In this document: piece after piece, positions 38,001-42,770 of the stretch
Layout: every line of letters starts with the position of its first letter
Position numbering within the stretch: position 1 is the stretch's first letter
Source of the DNA: Apostichopus japonicus
Taxonomy: Eukaryota > Echinodermata > Holothuroidea > Aspidochirotida > Stichopodidae
Length of the DNA stretch: 64,000 nt
Direction: 5' to 3'
NCBI RefSeq assembly: GCF_037975245.1
Contig: NC_092577.1
Span: 5,598,501-5,662,500, forward strand
Program-made: the position numbers and the translations under genes
Notes under the pieces: generated by a model
Database searches by the model: none
Told to the model about the DNA's origin: nothing
Seen by the model: the letters and a program-made list of their open reading frames with translations, nothing else

Positions 38001-40778
38001 CAATGGATCTCCAAATCCTTTTCTAGCCAAAACTTTATTTGGGCTCATTTTGTCAATAAGTGTGTCAATAACTTCCCAGTCTTTTTTTTCTACATTTGAT
38101 TTTACTATTTATTAATAAATCATGGCAAGTTGCTTTAAGATTGATATCCTGTTATCACTGCAATAAGAAATTGATAACATTTTATTCCTCAAAGTGAGTG
38201 AAGTTTTGAATTCAAACTTTCTCTGCCAATTTATCTGAAAATTAAGCTTTCAATCTTTGCTACAAATTGTAATGAATTGTACTTTGTTTTGTATTCTTAT
38301 TCCCCCATCCACTTTAGATAAAATTGGGTCGTTTCCCAAATCACACGCACAGCCGAGAGCATTATTTTCAGTTTGAATTAACATCCGGGGAAGCGCAGAG
38401 TGAAAAGAATGATGACAACAAAAGAAAATTAGAAATAAAATTGGAGCGAGCCTTAATCGCCATCAAACTTAAAAAAGTAGTGGAGATTAAATCCCTCGAT
38501 GCAAAATGAACAAAGATTTGCCTCGAAGTGAAGCAATTAAAATTTATTTTGTCCAATTAGAGGTAGTCTGAAAGCGAGGGGAAAAAAAACATTCTGAAAA
38601 TAAAACAATTAGAATGAGGTTCTCTCTCTCTCAGACTTGCCTCATCCAGTAAATTATACCAAAAATAGAATAAAAACAATATGAACGGATTTTTCTTAAG
38701 GAAGTAAAGGTATACTTAGCAGGAATTTAAAACATGTCGTTTCTGAAAGAAGGGAATGTGCAAACTGTCTTTGAAGGTATTGTAATTCATTATTTGGAGC
38801 CTGAAAATTGCTGGCATTATTGTCAGGAAGGGAAGGAATAAACTTAAAATGAGAAGAATGAGAAGGAGAGATAAGTGAATGCTATTCGTCAAATCATGGC
38901 CTCAAAGATTGGTGTTGATTGGTACATGGGGTCTAACATCTCTTATAATGCAGATTTTTGGGTAACCAGATGGGGGCCTGCATGGGCTTTTGCTATTAAT
39001 CAATTTACATCGTTAATATTGACTGGTGTTTAATTTACACCATGAATTTTGATGTTTCGCATATAATTTGTGGCATTAGTCAAGGAGATTTTGTTTATTC
39101 TATCGTCAATTGATCATACTTTACTTCACTGTTGATGGGTTGTCTTTAAGACCATGAAATTATGATCATCAATTTTTGCACATTTCTGAGACAAATCAAG
39201 GACGGTCTCTAGCAATACAATAAGGTTTCACGCAGAGGGAGAAATTACAACCAAATCAGTTAACTGAGTTTTATGTCTTGATGAATTGGTGTTACTTTAC
39301 ACTCTGTTTGCACCACTATAGCACCATGCGCTGACCTGATTACATATTTGTTAGTAATTTAAGTAGCTTTCCATCAATAAGTTGTTAATGAGCCCATTGT
39401 TTCTGCCCTGTAATTCAGATTTGTAGCACCAGTGGAAGGCCTGGTTTTAATCATCTGGTGGACGGTGGATACTATCGCAACTTCAACGGAGAAGCATCCC
39501 TGGTACGGATTTTCCCCGGAAAGTTTTATGGCTACCTTTGTGCAAGTAAGTATCATATCTGGGCCTGTACCCTCCAGGGGCCAGCGACAATGAGGAATTC
39601 TAGGGAAACAGCACATTAAGAAAAATTAATTCTTATTTTCATAACTAATGAAGACATTAAAAAAAGCCAGCATTGTTCACAGTGAATAAAAGCTACTAGA
39701 ATTGTTTTTAATTAATGAATAATTTTTTTTTTTTAAATTCTAATTTTTTATTAATTAAAACAATGATGGCGTCATTTTTCACAGTGCCCAGCCTGGCTCA
39801 TGATGCCTGTGGTCCCGGGTCCCTCACAGCAAAAAAATAATAAAAAATAGTGTAATATAATCTACTTCCCCGCAAAAGACGTTTGATCATGTTAATGGTC
39901 AGTGTTTCAGGGAATCATTTATCTGGTATTATCATGTATTAAAATGCTATGGAAATTGGGCACACACATGTCAAGGTGTATTGCAGCTTTCAAACACTTG
40001 ATGCGCATAAAATTCATAAACCGCCAGAAGAAAAAATGGTCACACAAAGTGAAAGGTTAGTTAATGTATTCCCAGAGTTAATTTTTATCTCTCATGTTCA
40101 AGTCGTTAAGAAAAAGTGCACATTGCACATGCTCAAATACAACTGTTCATAATTATCATATTTTATTTTGTTATAAGTTTAACTTTAAAAGAGACAGAAT
40201 TAACCTAGATATCACCATAAAGCATCTGACATGGTAAATTGTTTACGTCACAAACTGGATTTCTAATTTTGAAAATAATCACAACAGCCTTTTGTTTAAA
40301 GTGAGGTTACAATGCTAATGAATATTTATTAATCTCTCTTTATGTTTTCTCTTTCTTGTAACTGTACAGAATGCATTTTTAAAGTGGGAATGGGGGGTGG
40401 GGATGGGGGGTGGGTGGGGGAGTTTTATTTGAGGTTGAGGGTGGTTTGCTGGTGATGGAGGGGGAGGGGGACGGCTGGAGAACAACAACCGACAAGAGCA
40501 TAAAGAGGAGGATATAATGTCACTTATGACCATTGATTTGGAAGGAATTTTTCGTAAATTTTGTTACGGTAAAACTTCTTAATTTTCCGCAGTGGGTCGG
40601 ATGGCTGGCCATATTATTCATCGCGAACAGACTAGTCCTACGTTATTATAACAGAGGCAGGAGCGTCGATGAGGAGCGCACTCCGCTACCGAAAGAAGAC
40701 GAACTCGGCATGAGCCACAACAAAGACGAAAGCCAACAGCAGTATGACACATTTCAATCTACCGAGAGTGCACATTAG
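8605..40778 (+). CDS. Sodium:neurotransmitter-symporter (NSS/SLC6-fold) transporter, bacterial-like type, 12 exons
   Basis: Joined exons: 8605-8622, 15504-15630, 21624-21807, 23334-23448, 25255-25456, 28391-28553, 31647-31775, 32521-32657, 33666-33757, 35191-35342, 39419-39545, 40593-40778. They total 1632 nt, in frame throughout, giving 543 residues. By LeuT analogy it should be a plasma-membrane Na+-coupled carrier for an amino acid or similar solute. I see 12 membrane segments. TM1 (about 17-38) has VGTGNIWRFPRI, with N33 equivalent to the LeuT Na1 asparagine. TM2 ends EYGLGRY. TM3 carries Y112-Y113 and W119, matching LeuT Tyr107/Tyr108 and Trp114. TM6 has FDTGAAGGLF (233-242). TM8 has LAMAGFSS with S341/S342 at the Na2 site. 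The loop after TM3 is short, unlike the glycosylated loop of animal neurotransmitter SLC6 carriers. The tail after TM12 is hydrophilic and acidic. The substrate is unknown. The family call is very sure; the first exon is less so. Confidence 0.95.
8859..9255 (+). mobile_element. TTAA-flanked MITE, family T, copy 1
   Basis: Starts TTAAAGGCATTGAAGATTC and ends GCGAGTCTTCACTCCCTTTAA, so the ends are inverted copies bounded by TTAA. It shares internal text with six other copies (GCCGCCCTCTGAAAAA, AATGAAACGTGAT, CACTTCTGTTACACCTCATT). It lies in transporter intron 1, and there is no coding capacity. TTAA boundaries suggest a piggyBac-type mobiliser (inference). Confidence 0.85.
9256..10513. other. 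Intron 1 sequence, nothing recognised
   Basis: AT-rich intronic DNA. I see no repeat unit, inverted repeat or coding pattern beyond short chance frames. Confidence 0.5.
10514..10868. repeat. Minisatellite, about 64-bp unit, six copies
   Basis: Units begin CTACCATTGCACTGGCATAG and continue TACAGTTCGCCTACATTTACC. They start near 10517, 10583, 10646, 10710, 10749 (shorter) and 10813. The later units drift (TGGCCCAG). It is in transporter intron 1. Confidence 0.85.
10869..12489. other. Intron 1 sequence
   Basis: No recognised element. It contains a C-run at about 11924-11937 and short AT-rich simple sequence. The small frames on both strands look like chance. Confidence 0.5.
12490..12951. mobile_element. 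Inverted-repeat DNA element, family D, copy 1
   Basis: Ends CAGGGATGTGCCCA and TGGGCACATCCCTG are perfect 14-bp inverted repeats. The immediate flanks are ACAAT on both sides (12485-12489 and 12952-12956), a 5-bp duplication. It contains an internal tandem duplication of about 50 bp (12750-12840). There is no transposase frame. It is related by its ends to 35530-35861. Confidence 0.8.
13040..13563. repeat. AT-rich simple-sequence zone with (AT)n at 13520-13562
   Basis: Alternating TA/AT tracts occur at about 13065-13090 and 13440-13563, with CA and TA interruptions. Open frames rich in Tyr and Ile on both strands are products of the alternating dinucleotide. Confidence 0.85.
13564..14338. 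other. Intron 1 sequence
   Basis: No recognised element. A C/T tract of CCCCCTTCCCCCT type lies at about 13975-14008. Confidence 0.5.
14339..14604 (+). mobile_element. tRNA-derived SINE with (ATAC)n tail, copy 1
   Basis: Starts GGAGTGATAGCTCAGTGGTTAA, which contains a pol III A-box; the B-box-like GTTTGAGTC follows about 50 bases later. The body reads CAAGATTAAT, CGTCCAGTTACAGAGTTG, GACGTTAAATATGAATC and TGCTTGCAGGAGGATC, and ends in a TACATACATAC microsatellite tail. The whole body is shared with 46475-46708. It is in transporter intron 1. Confidence 0.88.
14605..15503. other. End of intron 1
   Basis: Contains a G-rich run at about 14890-14930 with several G-tracts, and a strong pyrimidine tract with CACAG just before exon 2. 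Nothing else is recognised. Confidence 0.55.
15504..15630 (+). CDS. Transporter exon 2 (TM1)
   Basis: The acceptor CTCCACAG is preceded by a T-run, and the donor is GTGAGC. It reads residues 7-48: a short lead, TM1 (SVGLVLSCVGCMV) and the unwound sodium/substrate segment GTGNIWRFPRI. The exon ends in phase 1. The NIWRFP block is diagnostic of the NSS family. Confidence 0.95.
15631..18357. other. First part of intron 2
   Basis: No recognised gene or repeat family. C-runs lie at about 16489-16499 and 17406-17413, and A-runs at about 17308-17353. Confidence 0.5.
18358..18722 (+). mobile_element. TTAA-flanked MITE, family T, copy 2
   Basis: TTAAAGGCATTAAAGACTCG at the left and GCGAGTCTTCAATGCCTTTAA at the right. 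The interior matches copy 1 (GCCGCCCTCTGAAAAAG, ACAGTAATGAAACGTGAT). It is in intron 2. Confidence 0.9.
18723..21059. other. Middle of intron 2
   Basis: AT-rich. It holds a perfect 14-bp-stem hairpin at 20156-20189 and TA/CA simple sequence at about 20915-21005. No gene was recognised. Confidence 0.5.
20156..20189. repeat. Perfect hairpin, 14-bp stem, 6-base loop
   Basis: CTGATGTGTGGAAG is followed by TGGGAA and then its exact reverse complement CTTCCACACATCAG. It is intronic, and no wider inverted repeat extends from it. Confidence 0.9.
21060..21598 (+). mobile_element. LINE 3' end, inactivated, abutting exon 3
   Basis: Reads SSILPVIVYAVPV, then a TAG (21117-21119) where the family normally has Trp, then YHLLLENDKKRIRSFL. 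The frame continues to RTTKYNLRNPTILPTFR and LLKNSFFYRATI with stop at 21411-21413. This is the C-terminal part of a non-LTR retrotransposon reverse-transcriptase protein. The 3' UTR ends GTAATAAAGAAATTGAATTG. The element stops about 25 bp before the exon 3 acceptor. Its 5' part is missing. Confidence 0.8.
21624..21807 (+). CDS. Transporter exon 3 (TM2, start of TM3)
   Basis: The acceptor CTCCTACAG ends at 21623 and the donor GTGAGA begins at 21808. It reads residues 49-109: TM2 (LQFLIVWLLFLFLWSIPMII), the conserved VEYGLGRYT segment and the start of TM3. It begins in phase 1 and ends in phase 2. Confidence 0.95.
22005..22430. repeat. Minisatellite, 99-bp unit, about four copies
   Basis: ATGACATTA recurs at 22101, 22200 and 22299, an exact 99-bp period. 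The unit contains TCATGCTTACAATGTGTCAA, ACATGAGTGGCCATATTGAC and TTAGGACCCAGTGTCCTAATG. Decayed units continue to about 22700. Because 99 is divisible by three, long open frames arise on both strands. It is in intron 3. Confidence 0.92.
22431..23333. other. End of intron 3
   Basis: Decayed minisatellite remnants (GGACACAGTGAC and similar) to about 22720, then unremarkable AT-rich intron up to the TTTTTCAG acceptor. Confidence 0.5.
23334..23448 (+). CDS. Transporter exon 4 (TM3 and short outer loop)
   Basis: The first base completes Ser110; the exon then reads AYYAVVLGWCFYYFIIFLY and the acidic loop PLPETQDESLQMFYDFAQ. The donor GTAAAT is in phase 0. Y112/Y113 and W119 align with the LeuT TM3 residues that close the substrate site. 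The loop is short, which marks the bacterial-like subtype. Confidence 0.95.
23449..24077. other. Intron 4, first part
   Basis: No recognised gene. An open frame at 23665-23916 has no motif and no splice support. Confidence 0.5.
24078..24416 (-). mobile_element. TTAA-flanked MITE, family T, copy 3 (opposite orientation)
   Basis: Starts TTAAAGGCATTGAAGACTCG with GCACAAAGAAACGTCTGATG inside and ends GGGGCGAGTCTTCAATGCCTTTAA (ends described, not continuous). The interior runs in reverse to copies 1 and 2. Confidence 0.9.
24717..25112 (-). mobile_element. LINE 3' end on the minus strand
   Basis: The left edge is an (AATTTG)n tail. Reading leftward, the frame ending at 24895 gives HPLFQHSNYNRSGLRFCQP, LRARYRYSYVPNSIHIFN and stop. 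That is the usual C-terminal pattern of a LINE reverse-transcriptase protein. It is 5' truncated near 25110, about 140 bp before exon 5. The exact clade is not determined. Confidence 0.65.
25255..25456 (+). CDS. Transporter exon 5 (TM4, TM5)
   Basis: The acceptor CCTCTCAG ends at 25254 and the donor GTAAAT begins at 25457. It encodes residues 149-215: TM4 (VLFHAISILLASLSVLW), the SVKSIELVNS turn, TM5 (VVPFFLILIFITFVWSL) and the YAGRGIAFMFSPDW loop. It ends in phase 1. Confidence 0.95.
25479..25789 (-). mobile_element. tRNA-derived SINE, family S, copy 1 (minus strand)
   Basis: On the minus strand it starts with a tRNA-like head: A-box TGGCTAAGGCGTC (revcomp of 25758-25770) and B-box GGTTCGATTCC (revcomp of 25723-25733). 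The body (CACCCAGGGGTTAAATGGG, GAGGTAACTTGTCATTGG and similar, in reverse) is shared with 36241-36551. It begins 22 bp after the exon 5 donor. Confidence 0.88.
25878..25995 (-). mobile_element. Second tRNA-like SINE family, copy 1 (minus strand)
   Basis: Contains GGGATTCTAACCC (25934-25946), the reverse complement of a B-box, and ACACTAGGCTATGC as a reversed A-box. It is preceded by TA simple sequence and a GAGTTGGAAACCCAGAAC body. A decayed relative lies at 48026-48115. Confidence 0.6.
25996..27529. other. Intron 5 with a foldback element
   Basis: (TA)n at 26012-26043, then AT-rich DNA. The inverted-repeat element at 26822-26988 is listed separately. No gene is recognised. Confidence 0.5.
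26822..26988. mobile_element. Short foldback element with about 45-bp inverted arms
   Basis: The left arm starts GGGGTTAATCAACGGTCTAG and continues CGTGCGTTACTCAC. The right arm ends with the reverse complement (GTGAGTAACGCACG, CTAGACCGTTGATTAACCCC). A third partial arm, GTGGTTAATCCTGTGAGTAA, is at about 26693-26720. There is no coding capacity. Confidence 0.82.
27530..28300. repeat. Long pyrimidine tract, CCCTCAACCCTCCCTTCC type
   Basis: About 770 bases almost purely C and T on the + strand, with scattered A. It is built from irregular 10-25-base units such as CCCTCAACCCTCCCTTCC. The 243-codon open frame over it is Pro/Ser/Leu-rich and follows from the base bias. It lies in intron 5, about 90 bp before exon 6. 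Confidence 0.92.
28391..28553 (+). CDS. Transporter exon 6 (TM6, substrate/sodium site)
   Basis: The acceptor ATCCACAG ends at 28390 and the donor GTAAAT begins at 28554. It encodes residues 216-269: FANPRMWVDAISQNAFDTGA, GGLFVTYATFM and the loop to VPIGNNLI. In NSS proteins this unwound helix lines the substrate site. By hand alignment D234 sits where LeuT has Thr254, and G236 where it has Ser256. Confidence 0.95.
28554..29039. other. Intron 6, first part
   Basis: Imperfect short repeats of TAATGAGTGTG type at about 28790-28920. No other feature was seen. Confidence 0.5.
29040..29410. repeat. Tandem repeat, about 92-bp unit, four copies
   Basis: The unit holds GGAACTGTTCGTACTGTCAG, TACGAGTGCTTTGAAGCATG and GGACAGTATAGAGTGGTATT. 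Copies start near 29048, 29144, 29234 and 29326. A solitary related fragment occurs at about 48588-48630. It lies in intron 6. Confidence 0.9.
29428..29782 (-). mobile_element. TTAA-flanked MITE, family T, copy 4 (minus)
   Basis: Starts TTAAAGGGAGTGAAGACTCG and ends GGCGAGTCTTCATTGCCGTTAA. The interior matches copy 3 in the same orientation. It directly follows the 92-bp tandem array. Confidence 0.88.
30136..30222. repeat. Left copy of an about 90-bp duplication around MITE copy 5
   Basis: TTAATCACACCATCTGTCAG through CTGAACACGCTGAG and AGATCTACTAAATTAA is repeated after the MITE at about 30589-30675, with small differences. Confidence 0.8.
30223..30591 (+). mobile_element. TTAA-flanked MITE, family T, copy 5
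   Basis: TTAAAGGCATTGAAGACTCG at the left and GCGAGTCTTCACACCCTTTAA at the right. The interior is as in copies 1, 2 and 7. It is sandwiched between two copies of the same 90-bp host sequence. Confidence 0.9.
30676..31033. other. Intron 6, between MITE copies 5 and 6
   Basis: Unremarkable intronic DNA. The short frame starting at 30902 runs into MITE copy 6 and is not a gene. Confidence 0.5.
31034..31368 (-). mobile_element. TTAA-family MITE, family T, copy 6 (minus)
   Basis: The left end AAAGGGTGCAAAGACTCGCC is diverged; the right end GGGCGAGTCTTCAATACCTTTAA is intact. The interior shares CATCTCAGGTCCAGCTAAAG and AAGTTAACTTTTTCAGAGGG with copies 3 and 4. Confidence 0.88.
31454..31477 (+). 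other. G-tract cluster with quadruplex potential
   Basis: GGGGGG, GGGGG, GGGGG separated by single T or A, about 170 bp before exon 7. It fits a quadruplex-forming motif only loosely (three clear runs plus a split one). Confidence 0.4.
31647..31775 (+). CDS. Transporter exon 7 (TM7 and following outer loop)
   Basis: The acceptor TCTCCGGCAG ends at 31646 and the donor GTGAGC begins at 31776. It reads LTCGMLTFSTVFSTQYQAGK, then an acidic loop with EILEILQDNG and TGLTFV. It starts and ends in phase 2. Confidence 0.95.
31968..32460. repeat. Tandem duplication, two units of about 245 bp
   Basis: Unit 1 (31968-32215) and unit 2 (32216-32460) share GTCGTCATTC, AGTTTATCGTGT-like, GGAGATGC.GCTGAATTAGAA, GGAATATTATATATTAATAT, AAGATTTCCAACTATTT and GCTGCTGAATTTGGAGATA blocks. 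The second unit ends about 60 bp before exon 8. Confidence 0.85.
32521..32657 (+). CDS. Transporter exon 8 (TM8, Na2 site)
   Basis: The acceptor TACTCTTCAG has a long T-rich tract. It reads residues 313-358: FPILYRQISGGRILALMFFF and SLAMAGFSSLVAQIEM, then VHNVVDLG. S341-S342 align with the LeuT Na2 ligands Thr354/Ser355. The donor GTGAGA is in phase 1. Confidence 0.95.
32677..33062. repeat. Minisatellite, about 54-bp unit, seven copies
   Basis: The unit reads TACTGTGTGCAGTGTGGTGT, GTGTCACCGGTAATGTCTAG and GAAGGGAAAGGGG. It begins some 20 bp after the exon 8 donor. A G-rich stretch follows to about 33110. Confidence 0.9.
33111..33665. other. Rest of intron 8
   Basis: A G-rich patch is at about 33235-33275; otherwise plain AT-rich intron. 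The acceptor region is CTTCACAG. Confidence 0.5.
33666..33757 (+). CDS. Transporter exon 9 (TM9)
   Basis: The acceptor GACTTCACAG is chosen because it keeps the frame (AQRIPATIGGCCAVFLLGLG); the later CCAG at 33667-33670 would shift it. It reads on through SALNLNFLENQ to the donor GTGAGT in phase 0. Confidence 0.93.
33807..34188. mobile_element. hAT-type MITE, family C, with perfect 8-bp duplication
   Basis: Ends CATAGGCGTGGGAGGCT and GGGCTCCTACACCTATG are inverted copies, with GGGG and GCAGCCCCCCAA blocks inside the left end. The flanks 33799-33806 and 34189-34196 are both CCCATCGT. It inserted 49 bp after the exon 9 donor. Confidence 0.92.
34264..34345 (+). repeat. G-rich tandem repeat, GATGGGGGAGGG unit
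   Basis: About six units of 12 bases (GATGGGGGAGGG and variants). The + strand has more than four G-runs in a row, so it can in principle form a quadruplex. It is in intron 9. Confidence 0.85.
34346..35190. other. Rest of intron 9
   Basis: A short (TA)n at about 34623-34637 and an A-run at 34718-34727. No gene is recognised. The acceptor is ACTACATACAG. Confidence 0.5.
35191..35342 (+). CDS. Transporter exon 10 (TM10, start of TM11)
   Basis: Reads DFVWGFALLISGLMLLYLVI, then a basic/polar loop RYGVRNYRQT and NNYSTDDWHLGILWQLLI. The donor GTGAGT begins at 35343 and the exon ends in phase 2, completed to Lys440 by the next exon. Confidence 0.95.
35530..35861. mobile_element. Inverted-repeat DNA element, family D, copy 2
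   Basis: Ends CAGGGATGTGCTCA and TGAGCACATCCCTG are perfect 14-bp inverted repeats. TAAACT flanks both sides (35524-35529 and 35862-35867), a 6-bp duplication. The ends are like those at 12490-12951, the interiors differ. It is in intron 10. Confidence 0.85.
36241..36551 (-). mobile_element. tRNA-derived SINE, family S, copy 2 (minus strand)
   Basis: Matches 25479-25789 along its length: GCGCTTTATACCAGAGATAG, TGGTCAATGATAACCTGTCC, ACCCATTTAACCCCTGGGTG. The reversed B-box GGAATCGAACC is at 36481-36491 and the reversed A-box is near 36515. It is in intron 10. Confidence 0.9.
36870..36901 (+). other. G-tract cluster
   Basis: Runs of 4 to 7 G separated by one or two bases (GGGGAGGGGGGGAGTGGGGT). 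It could form a quadruplex on the + strand, within intron 10. Confidence 0.5.
37300..38010. repeat. Minisatellite, about 64-bp unit, roughly ten copies
   Basis: The unit reads AACTAAGGGCTGGATAACTT, AGGAAAGCACACAGCTTGTA and ATAGTGAGGTCACTGGTTCC, then CTACC. Period is 64-66. The outer units are more diverged (37300-37400 and 37900-38010). It is in intron 10. Confidence 0.92.
38011..39418. other. End of intron 10
   Basis: AT-rich intronic DNA. The open frames at 38324-38509 and on the opposite strand have no splice or homology support. Confidence 0.5.
39419..39545 (+). CDS. Transporter exon 11 (TM11)
   Basis: The acceptor GTAATTCAG ends at 39418 and the donor GTAAGT begins at 39546. It reads FVAPVEGLVLIIWWTVDTIA, then an outer loop with EKHPWYGFSPESFMATFVQ. 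It ends in phase 0. Confidence 0.95.
39546..40592. other. Intron 11 with a G-rich block near its end
   Basis: AT-rich for most of its length. The G-rich zone at 40384-40475 contains consecutive runs of 6, 4, 6, 3 and 5 G at 40392-40420. The acceptor is TTTTCCGCAG. Confidence 0.55.
40392..40420 (+). other. Strong potential G-quadruplex motif
   Basis: Five runs of 3 to 6 G with loops of one or two bases lie within 29 nt, about 170 bp upstream of the last exon. The motif is seen directly; any effect on splicing or transcription is speculation. Confidence 0.7.
40593..40778 (+). CDS. Transporter terminal exon 12 (TM12 and cytoplasmic tail)
   Basis: Reads WVGWLAILFIANRLVLRYYN and then a hydrophilic tail with a DEERTPLP segment, EDELGMSHNKDESQQQYDTF and a TAG stop at 40776-40778. 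The tail is acidic and rich in Ser/Gln, with no motif I can name. Confidence 0.95.
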   Translation, partial: WVGWLAILFIANRLVLRYYNRGRSVDEERTPLPKEDELGMSHNKDESQQQYDTFQSTESAH

Positions 40779-41903
40779 GTTTGAGATGGATGGAGGGATA
40801 TCTGGCTGTGGTATGGAGAGCACATTTCAACAGCTGTGAGGAGAAACATAAAAATACCATTTTTAGGATACCAGCCCAGTTTAAGAGCATGGGGAGAGGG
40901 CGGTGGGGGGGGGAGGGTTGGTGGTGGTAGGGGAAGGTGTTGATTGTGTTGACACCATGCCTGTATTTTAAATCAGAGAAAATTATTGGGTGCCATAGAC
41001 TCTTAGTTTGCCAGTGAACATGCCACTGTAGATCCATTAGCTGTACGGTATGTGGGTAAGGACATTGTGAAGTTACAGGGCCATGAAAGCACAGGACGCC
41101 TGGGCCCTACCACGTGGGCTTGTAGTCTCCACTTAAAGAAACAGCTTCTGGTACTTGCAACAATAAGTCTGGTCATCTGGAAAAATGATCACACTGTGTT
41201 ATATCTGTAGTGTTAGCATCACGGCAGACAGTTTTATTGCTTTTGCTGTTACTTTTAGAAAGAAGATGAACGCCTGACCCTACCTGTTAACCCCCCCCCC
41301 TCCCACCTCCTCTACTGCAGTCTTTCAAACAGATCAACTAATCGCTCTTACGTACCGAGTGAACCATAGCCAGAAGGTTTATATTTGATGATCAAGGGAT
41401 TAGGGCCTTACTGTCATTACAGTGAAGCATTTTGGGGTAGAAGATATATTTGTAGATTGAATACAGACCAATGGACCAATACATTCCTTTTCAGTGGGAA
41501 GGGTGTCAAACTGGTAGAAAAACAGTGCACAAAAGGTAAAATATCAAGTTTACAATTTTGCCAATGTCCCATCTTGAAACCATACTCCACATTCCATCGT
41601 TGTCATTGTAAATATATGATAAAATTTAAGAAAAAAGAGGTAAAAAATAATAAAAAAACTTCTAAGTATATACCAAGATAAAACCTTTAATACTAATATA
41701 TTACAGCAAACTGCCAGTCACTCCCGAATCCTGACTTACATTGTAAACATCACTTCTGTAGTCACAATTGCTCTTTCATCACGTTTTACCATATTCTAAG
41801 TTATTTTAGTCATAGTTTAACAACAATTTTACAGGGAATATTTCTTTTGATCAAACTTCAACATCAGTGGTTTCGAGGGGTTCTGAAGTTAGCCTCTAAT
41901 AAA
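40779..41903 (+). other. Probable 3' UTR of the transporter
   Basis: Non-coding downstream sequence with candidate signals AATAAA at 41649 and 41898. The second sits 20-odd bases before a genomic A-run. A G-rich patch lies at 40900-40925. The extent is inferred from signals only. Confidence 0.4.
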
Positions 41904-41921
41904 AATATTATGGTTCAAATG

Positions 41922-41995
41922 AAAAAAAAAAAAAAAAAAAGGGGGAAAAAAGGGGGTTAAAAAAAAGGGGGAAAAAAAAAAAACAGGGGGGGGGC
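41922..41995. repeat. Alternating A-run / G-run low-complexity block
   Basis: About 20 A, then GGGGG, A6, GGGGG, A8, GGGGG, A12 and a G9 run. It follows an AATAAA at 41898. It could be a retroposition tail or a mis-assembled homopolymer join. Confidence 0.75.
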
Positions 41996-42337
41996 TGCGC
42001 TACTTCTTTTCACTTGCATAATGAGTCGCCCTGTTGAATAGCATTTTTGCAATTGCTGTACGGGAGAAGTTAACCTCTGAGTTGGCAGCACACAGGGTTT
42101 TTATTATGTTATGCCTTGTACTAATTTGTTATGCCTTGTGTCTTCCATATTTTATGTGTCTTCCATAGTATACATCATGACTGGTGTGTTATCTTAAAGG
42201 TTTAAGGTTTAGTACTGATTGGGCAACTTCCAGACAGTAAAATCAGTTTATCTGAAACGTTTTATCAGTTAAGCATCACTGCTGGGTTGTGTTTAATTTT
42301 GAGTCCAAATCATATGTTATATATATATTACAGGCAA
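41996..42337. other. Intergenic, nothing recognised
   Basis: A short local duplication TATGCCTTGT / TGTCTTCCAT occurs around 42110-42165. Nothing else was seen. Confidence 0.5.
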
Positions 42338-42770
42338 TGCATTTACATAATATATCCGCGTATTAATACGAATATATACGCATATTAATTCAAACATACG
42401 TGTATTAAATCAGACAATAACTGGCAAAGTTAGTATCTATTGACGTACACCCAGGCCAAACGTAGTTAATCTAGACCACAACATTACTTAATACGTGTAT
42501 ATATTCGAATTAATCCTCATATGTATTCGAATTAATCCTCATATGTATTCGAATTAATACGTTTATATATTCGAATTAATCCTCATATGTATTTGAATTA
42601 ATACGTGTATATATTCGAATTAATCCTCATATGTATTCGAATTAATCCTCATATGTATTTGAATTAATCCTCATATGTATTCTAATTTATACGTGTATAT
42701 ATTCGAGTTAATACGCGGATATATTCAAATTAATACGCGTATACATTCAAATTAATACACGGATATATTA
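42338..42770. repeat. Foldback minisatellite of TATTCGAATTAAT units
   Basis: The left block (42345-42407) carries ATATCCGCGTATTAATACG. The right block (42490-42770) carries the opposite orientation, CGAATTAATACGTGTATATA and AATTAATCCTCATATGTATT units, and closes TACACGGATATATTATG. The ends are inverted copies around a roughly 80-bp unrelated centre. Confidence 0.85.

Noticed and set aside
37300-38010. Array resembling a CRISPR by its regular period
   Set aside because: Whole units repeat with no unique spacers; it is an intronic minisatellite.
8605-40778. Bacterial contamination as the source of the NSS transporter
   Set aside because: Eleven phase-consistent GT-AG introns containing animal-type repeats exclude it.
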